This document shows, piece by piece, positions 59,501-64,000 of a DNA stretch of 64,000 nucleotides. Within the stretch, counting starts at the first letter, position 1; every line of letters starts with the position of its first letter. The stretch lies in the NCBI RefSeq assembly GCF_932276165.1, contig NC_063994.1, forward strand, positions 10,850,001 to 10,914,000, written 5' to 3'. The stretch is from Plutella xylostella (lineage: Eukaryota; Arthropoda; Insecta; Lepidoptera; Plutellidae). A model generated the notes under the pieces. The model was given only the letters and a program-made list of their open reading frames with translations. It made no database searches and was not told the DNA's origin. Made by a program: the position numbers and the translations under genes.

Positions 59501-62500
59501 ACACACTGCCGAGGTGAGTAAAGTTTGTAGGTTGGTAGAAGATGAAAGATCCGTGATATTATCCAGTTTTATTATAATCACCACAACACAATACACGTAA
59601 GTAATAAGTATAGAAAGATTCGGTAAGTTTCTCTCGATAAGTTAAGTAATATGAACTGCTCAGTAGTTCGTCATCGTAGCAATAAACTGCAGTTATGTAC
59701 CTAGTCAGCGAATTTATGTACGACACCGTACAGCAACACTAGGCCTAAAACCCTTTCTGCATTAGAAGCTGACCCGTGCCCAGCAGTGGGAACGTGAAGG
59801 CTCGTGATGAACAGGATATTGCCAGCGTAGTGACTACTAAGCCAGTTTTTTTAATGCCTGTCCATAGAAACTTTGTTGGTACAGAAAGAATTTTGAAGAC
59901 GCTAGAAAAAGGTAAGTGACATGGCTGTAACTGAGCCTACATAAAACGGGTTATATATATAGTTTCCATAATGTTCGAAGAATGTTTTCATTTTATCGCA
60001 TACAAAAAGGCGTTTTTTTTATTCATATTTGTTACTTTTCAAGGGAAAACCTACTTTATTGGCCAAAAGAATTTGTCGAACTTAAATACAACCGATAACC
60101 ACCAATCAAAGGTTGGCTGGAAGAAATTGCTTCTTAGCAATAAGCCCGCCTTTGTGCGCAAATTATTACTTAGCTATGTTTTTAAATGTTTCCATGTAAA
60201 AATAGATTTTTGTGTACAGTTAAGTGTTAATAAATAAATAAATACGACATCATCCACCTTAACCTTTCCACCCGCAGATAGTGAAGGTCCCAATCCTCGT
60301 GCGTGCTCAGCTGATCTGGCCGCGCCTTTCCCCCGCGCGGGCGCTGTCCCCGCCCCCCGCCGCGCCGCGCGCCCCCGCCCGCGCCCCCCTGCTGCTGCGC
60401 AACCCCTCCGCGCGCCCGCTGTGGCTGCGAGCGTTTGTGGCCGAGCACTATCCCATGCCTGATGTGTGAGTACTAACTATCACTATACTTTGTTCATCTT
60501 ATTAAGGGTTTTTTTGGATTTGAAAGCCTATACATATTTGTTAACTGCAAACGAAAATCAACTTTACTTACCAGACATAAAGCAAACGTCAAAAATTCAA
60601 TAATATAGTCCAAGTTCTATAACATAAAGACATAATGGCAATGCATAAAATATACACCAATTAACAAAAATGACATAATATTATACCAAACATAGGTGAA
60701 ATGCTCCATGTCCTGTTGTACTTTTTCATAGAAAATCTTTAAAAATAGTTTCTTTATAGTAACTTTTTTGTGATGCTCTGTCTCTGGCTGGCTCCGCAGT
60801 CTTTAGTTTTGATATAGGCTCTATACTATAGGGTCTTGATGTGATCAACTTGATTCTTGATATGTTTATTTATTATAGAGAAAATAATTGTTGACGCTGT
60901 AAACATGTACAGTGCTCCAAAATTGATAATGCGCATAGAAATCTTTGACAGATCGGTTGTTTTCGATTATGTGACACATGATATTGACTCCTATTTCTTT
61001 CGAACAAGGTGCAAAATACAAGTGTTTTTTAAGGCTCTTACGATTTAATGATTCGGATGTGAAGATCTGCATGTGCATTATTAATTTTGGACAAGTGTAC
61101 GGTTGTTTCCGTACACTAAATATAATCTGAACTCGTCCTCGCAGCGTCTTAGAGCCGGGCCCGTCGTGCCTGCTGCCGGACTGCTCTCCCGACGCCAGCG
61201 TGTTCAACGTGAGCCGCGCGGGGGCCGAGGCGGGGGGCGCGGGGGGCGCGGCGGGGGGCGTGGTGGAGGCGCTGCTGGCGCCGGGCGAGGAGCTGCCGCT
61301 CACCGTCACCTTCACGCCACAGGATGCCATGCGCTACCAGGCCTTCCTGTACATTCGGTAACTAAATATGAAACTAATGGTTCTACCTTTTTTGGCATAA
61401 GATTTATTTGCCTAATCTCGTATTGCATAGTAACGTTTGGTCAAAGTCTCGTTACGCCGAAAATCGTATGGCATAAATCTCGTTTAGTAAAAAGTTAATT
61501 CGCATAACATTGTTTAGCCTAATAATGGTATGTCCAAATCTTGAATAGCCTAATAATGCTATGGCATAGGTTTATACAAAGTAATAATATTCGTTTGGCT
61601 TTAACTTTGACGGAGCGTCTCCCTACATAGCGCAAACTGGTGCCTTGTATTGTTTCCGCTGTTTGGAAAACGCTCCGCTCCGCTTCGCTGCGCTCCGCTT
61701 TGGTTTTGATGAACATGTGCACCTAACACGCTCCTCCTCGCTTTGCTCGTCGTCGCACCTATTTTTAGGTTTCGATCTCATGGGGTTTCTAATAATTATA
61801 TTGGTCGTTAACTTTCGATTTTTTGATCATACAATATCGTGATTTTCGGAATGTAGCAGAAAAATACCACAATTTGTACATTTACTGCATACTTAATATA
61901 TTATTTATTAAGATAACATTAGGAGAAACAAGATTATACATAGGTATAGACGAACATAAATTTGAGCAAATGAAACTTAGGTGTTTAGAGATTGTGCCTA
62001 AAGAGTTTTAGACGAAACGAGCCTTATGCCACATAAGTCTTGGCATAGTGATGGTTCGGCCAAAAAAGTTTAGACCATACGAGTTATGCGAAATGAGTTT
62101 TGGTCAATAAAGATTATGCAAGATGAGCGGAACCCGAAACTAATACTATAAATGCGAAAGTAACTGTGTCTGTCTGTCTGTCTGTTACTCTTTCACGCCA
62201 AAACTACTGAACAGATTTGAATGAAATTTGGTATACATATGGTCTAGACCCTCGGAATGAACATAGGCTACTTTTTATCCCAGAATTCCCACGGGAAAAC
62301 TTTTTAAGGCGAAGCGAAGCGCGCGGGAACAGCTAGTTATTATATAAAAGGATGAATTTTATTAGCCACGCTCCTGTAGCCCTCATTTTAGAGTGGGTCC
62401 TTATCACAGGTACATTCGCCTACCTACCGGAACGTTACTGATCAGAATCTATCCTGTTTATTAGTATTTATATTATAGGGTACAATTAATAGACGGAAAC

Positions 62501-64000
62501 TTTTGATGCTATGATTTGCTCAACTTGCCACAATGTTGTTTGCAAAGAGTGATGAGTGTAATGTTAGTCAGTATAATTTTTAGGAATTCTTTCCGTATAT
62601 AGTACTGACGACCTTAGGCGGGTGGTGGGTAGTAGTTGGATGAGGAAGGCCGAGGACCGAGTGTTGTGGCGCTCCTTGGGAGAGGCCTATGTACAGCAGT
62701 GGATGATTATTGGCTGATGATGACCGTGTATAGTGAGTGACATGTTGTGCGTCCCCGCAGGAACAACCTGACGGTGATGGAGGCGGTGCGGTTGCGCGCG
62801 GCCGGCGCGCGCCCCGCCATCGACCTGCCCGTGGCGGCGCGCGACCTGCTGTTCCAAGTATGTACTACCAACTACCAACTACTAATCAAATTACATAAAC
62901 CGGCTTCACTCGTTCTCATTCTATGTTCGTGACCCAGTGTTTTACATGTTAGGTTTACATAATTTTATGGCCACAACATGGTATATAAAAGAGATCCAAT
63001 CCACAGACATTTCAGTTTATTTTAGTCCTGTCAGTTTGTATTTTAGTCCCAACCAATATGCATGAGAAAGGAAATAAATCCATTTACAGAATAAAGCGTT
63101 ATTAGTGAGTCTCTGCCAATCGGTCAAACCATAACCTTTGCCCACTACAACGTACACTATCCACCAGGTGACGTCCAATGTATGCAGTAGATATGCAGCA
63201 TTGAAATAAGTCCATGTACCTGAACCATTATTAGTAAGTGCTGTATCATTGGTCAAAAGGTAGTCTTTGTCCACTAAAACGTCCATTATCCACCAGGTGA
63301 CGTCGTGCGAGACGGCGGGTCTCCCGCGCGGCGCGGCGCCCCCGCTGACCCTGACGGTGCGCAACCCCGCCGCCGTGCCGCTGCTGCTGGGCGCGCCCGC
63401 CCTGGCCGCGCCCGCCCTGCGCGCGCCGCCCGCCCCGCGCGCCTGCGCCGCCCACGGCTTCCGCGTCACGCCCTGCGAGCCGCAAGAGCTCAAGGAGAAC
63501 GAGAGCGTCGTCTACACTGTGGAGTTCACCACTGGTACGTGCTGACGGAAACAGTCCAGTTGCGTTCATTTTAAGAAGTTACACTCGCATATATTGCACC
63601 AACTTGACAGTCTTGTTGTTGTCAGTCGTTCTTTGCTCGATCTTCACACCCAGAGTCATTTGTGCTGCAGTCAAAGTCACTCTGATGATGTTGGCTTTGT
63701 GTTGCAGACTGGACGCTGTCCCGCGTGTCGCGCGCGCTGTGGCTGGCGACGTCGGCGGGCGCCGTGGAGGTGTCCCTGCGGGGGGAGGTGCCGCCGCGGC
63801 TGCTGGCGGGCTGCGGGGGCGCGGGGGCCGGCGGCGGGGGGGGTGGGGCGCGCGCGCTGCTGGCGGGCGGCGCGGCGGCGCTGGGCGCGCTGGTGCTGGG
63901 CGCCGCGCTGCTGGACGCCGAGGCCGTGCTGCGCCGTGCGCGCGCCGCCCCGCGCCCCGCGCCCCCTGCGCGCCGCGCGCCGCTCGACCTGCGCCGCCTC
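41566..64000 (+). CDS. TMEM131: TMEM131 (ER secretory factor), cytosolic tail beyond right edge
   Basis: Single-pass ER membrane protein whose luminal PapD/ASH-like domains are linked, in other animals, to procollagen secretion. Exons: 41566-41659, 42714-42757, 43876-44094, 46957-47070, 47352-47474, 47680-47861, 48269-48392, 48717-48942, 49287-49425, 50268-50388, 52741-52896, 53419-53595, 54137-54337, 54996-55090, 57403-57503, 59398-59513, 60278-60465, 61145-61357, 62761-62857, 63297-63534, 63708 to edge; about 1087 codons, all phases agree. A signal peptide (LRFYVFVLTLLEI) opens it. Family marks: VSPAELHFGPSELGVAHA, HFHASFFDSK, NTSFSVVFVGRREG, AYIRIKTE, YIRNNLTVMEAV, a hydrophobic segment LGALVLGAALL and PLDLRRL. 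The exons are extremely GC-rich. Confidence 0.95.
42960..43401. mobile_element. Harbinger-like MITE in TMEM131 intron 2
   Basis: Ends GGGGCCGTCCATTAATCA and TGATTAATGGACGGCCCC, flanked by TAA on both sides (3-bp duplication). Two G-runs flank the interior. TAA duplications and G-rich ends fit PIF/Harbinger. Non-coding, 442 bp. Confidence 0.7.
44303..44574 (+). mobile_element. tRNA-type SINE, tail B, plus strand
   Basis: A-box region GACGCAGTGGTTAGTGACC, B box GGTTCGATTCC, then CCGGCTGGGGCAGATATTTG and a tail with TTCGGATGGCCGTGTGTGAG ending in (ATTT)n. The head is the same as in the SINE at 33981-34249; the tail is different. Confidence 0.85.
44575..46956. other. TMEM131 intron 3, mostly unassigned
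   Basis: AT-rich sequence with no recognised gene. A GC-rich open stretch at 46324-46653 contains three GGGGGGACA-like steps but no family motif. A LINE scrap follows at 46735-46825. Confidence 0.45.
46735..46825 (+). mobile_element. Reverse-transcriptase scrap of a LINE
   Basis: The plus strand reads TYGVPQGDALGPILF, a relic of the conserved GVPQGSVLGPLLF block of non-LTR reverse transcriptases. Nothing else of the element is recognisable. Confidence 0.6.
49664..49920 (+). mobile_element. SINE with a different tRNA-like head (tail C)
   Basis: Head GCGCTGGTAGCTCAGTCG and CGGGTTCGAATCCCGGCGCTG shows D-arm and T-arm consensus, but the acceptor stem does not pair well and no anticodon arm is convincing, so it is not a functional tRNA gene. 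The tail has CCCGCAGTGGACCAGCGTGG and ends in AATAGAATAGAAC. Confidence 0.7.
50393..50966. mobile_element. hAT-like MITE inserted on a TMEM131 5' splice site
   Basis: Ends TAGTGTTGCCCAAAT and ATTTGGGCAACACTA are perfect 15-bp inverted repeats. An exact 8-bp duplication GCAGGTGG flanks it (50385-50392, 50967-50974) and spans the end of exon 10 and its donor. The interior is (TCTTGG)n, interrupted by GCGCCAATACACC, and inverts to (CCAAGA)n near the right end. 574 bp, non-coding. Confidence 0.9.
51176..51428 (-). mobile_element. tRNA-type SINE, tail B, minus strand
   Basis: Reverse orientation: right end GCGTAGTGGTTAGTGACACTG and GGTACGATTCCCGGCTGGGG (B box mutated), tail ending in a TTTA repeat. 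Probable target duplication ATCATTATGGTTAT versus ATCATTCGGTTAT. Confidence 0.75.
51430..51680 (+). mobile_element. LINE C-terminal fragment
   Basis: The plus strand reads KRIASLMCRFRGSPNSILS and then DSPFARHWVG, which resembles the last part of a non-LTR ORF2. The clade is not determined. It precedes the 5S-headed SINE. Confidence 0.45.
51794..52182 (+). mobile_element. 5S-rRNA-headed SINE, full length, 12-bp TSD
   Basis: The head contains GAGGTTAAGCAACAACTG and CATTGGATGGGTGACC, matching the 5S rRNA pattern (GAAGTTAAGCAAC, TTGGATGGGTGACC) that holds the internal pol III promoter. The tail has ACCCGCACTTGGCCAGCATGG and CCGTGCCCCAGCAGTGGGGA. The duplication ATTTAGTTAGTT lies at 51782-51793 and 52183-52194. 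Confidence 0.85.
52280..52620 (-). mobile_element. LINE ORF2 3' fragment
   Basis: The minus strand reads GVSLKDRIRNEVIRQ, TKVTDIAVKICKLNGQWAG, then GRPRTYVQQWMI in nearby frames, a familiar C-terminal pattern of RTE-like lepidopteran LINEs. The plus strand begins with TCATCCACTGCTGGACATA. Confidence 0.65.
52649..52715 (+). mobile_element. Short SINE 3' piece in the pyrimidine tract of TMEM131 exon 11
   Basis: ATTACATTGGGACTAACAG, GGCGTGAGTGCG and (TG)n match tail A of the SINE at 33981-34249. An exact 13-bp duplication TTAATTTGCTTCC flanks it (52636-52648, 52716-52728). The acceptor AG is at 52739-52740, so the duplication includes part of the pyrimidine tract. Confidence 0.85.
55253..57196 (-). 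pseudogene. Mariner transposon relic, D34D type, split by an insertion
   Basis: Inverted ends CGAGGGC...CGGGAATAGAA, flanked by TA. On the minus strand the N-terminal HTH part runs from 57023 (MELTREHFRAIIFHNFRRG) to a frameshift near 56580, then SGDESWIYSYEPE (first catalytic Asp), and further breaks. After a foreign stretch at about 55668-56310 the gene resumes with RRIILHHDNASSHT (second Asp) and PPYSPDLSPNDYF (third Asp, D34D spacing), ending at 55318. It is interrupted, so inactive. Confidence 0.88.
58121..58461 (+). mobile_element. 5S-rRNA-headed SINE, second copy
   Basis: Same head (GAGGTTAAGCAACAACTG, TTGGATGGGTGACCG) and tail (GACCCGTGCCCCAGCAGTGG) as 51794-52182. It lacks about 45 bp before the tail (the CTTGTGTTGGGGTCC part). 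The probable duplication is imperfect (GTTACAAA versus GTTAAAAA). Confidence 0.82.
59046..59286. repeat. Long hairpin, arms of about 95 bp, in TMEM131 intron 15
   Basis: Left arm (about 59046-59139) with AACTCAACGGCGACTCGACT and TTAAGCCCTGTGTCATATG is mirrored almost perfectly by the right arm (about 59190-59286); the loop is about 50 bp. The near-perfect pairing suggests a young palindromic element or a hairpin RNA source. Confidence 0.85.
61379..62135. mobile_element. Mutator-like MITE, unsplit copy, in TMEM131 intron 18
   Basis: Ends GGTTCTACC and GCGGAACCC, flanked by exact 9-bp duplications GAAACTAAT (61370-61378, 62136-62144). Reverse complement of 11795-12491 plus 15457-15516. It starts 21 bp after the end of exon 18. 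Confidence 0.85.
62145..62338 (+). mobile_element. Microsatellite-associated repeat next to the Mutator-like MITE
   Basis: TATAAATGCGAAAGTAACTGTG, three TCTG units, then the family block ending GCGCGGGAACAGCTAGTT; member of the 2441-2667 family. Confidence 0.75.
62585..62740 (+). mobile_element. LINE 3' tail ending near the TMEM131 exon 19 acceptor
   Basis: GACGACCTTAGGCGGGTGG, AGGAAGGCCGAGGACCGAG and CAGTGGATGATTATTGGCTG match the 3' end of the LINE fragment at 52280-52620 in opposite orientation. It ends about 20 bp before the acceptor at 62760. Confidence 0.65.
63068..63304 (+). repeat. 129-bp-offset duplication of the TMEM131 exon 20 acceptor
   Basis: Two diverged copies of a block ending ACACTATCCACCAG|GTGACGTC (63167) and CCATTATCCACCAG|GTGACGTC (63296). 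The second is the acceptor used for exon 20. Reading from the first copy meets TAA after 13 codons, so only the second keeps the protein. Confidence 0.75.

Overview
The window looks like lepidopteran (butterfly or moth) nuclear DNA. The genes are split into short, very GC-rich exons set in AT-rich introns. The introns hold (TCTG)n-associated repeats, tRNA- and 5S-headed SINEs, mariner, hAT-like, Harbinger-like and Mutator-like elements and a Jockey LINE. Several of these repeat families are ones I recognise, from memory, as common in Lepidoptera. The species cannot be named from the sequence.

Five protein genes are supported by family-specific motifs and phase-consistent splice junctions. From left to right: (1) a kinesin-2 motor subunit, KIF3B/Klp68D, minus strand, 5' part only, coding exons between 17808 and 1893; (2) VPS26C (DSCR3), plus strand, complete in seven exons, 18321-21046, head-to-head with the kinesin across about 510 bp; (3) an unnamed gene for a DUF4817-type helix-turn-helix protein, plus strand, 21497-23728; (4) cereblon (CRBN), minus strand, complete in ten exons, 39493-24615; (5) TMEM131, plus strand, 41566 to the right edge, 21 exons seen, with the cytosolic tail beyond the window. 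CRBN and TMEM131 are divergent, with a TIR element filling most of the gap. The genes look like ordinary housekeeping functions (intraflagellar motor, Commander/Retriever recycling, CRL4 substrate receptor, ER secretory factor) and show no sign of working as one pathway.

Most of the window is intron and mobile DNA. The most unusual theme is duplication or insertion exactly at splice junctions. A 67-bp unit repeated five times copies a CRBN 5' splice site. A second CRBN donor has a 77-bp-offset duplicate. A hAT-like MITE landed on a TMEM131 donor, so its 8-bp target duplication gives a donor on both sides. A SINE scrap landed in the pyrimidine tract of TMEM131 exon 11. The acceptor of TMEM131 exon 20 is duplicated 129 bp upstream. 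Other high points are a four-level nest of elements (11795-15516), a 9-bp-TSD Mutator-like MITE family, 5S-rRNA-headed SINEs, a long-TIR element carrying a miniature LTR element, and a hairpin with arms of about 95 bp.

All exon boundaries were read by eye from GT-AG signals, reading phase and remembered family alignments. No alignment, RNA evidence or database search was available.
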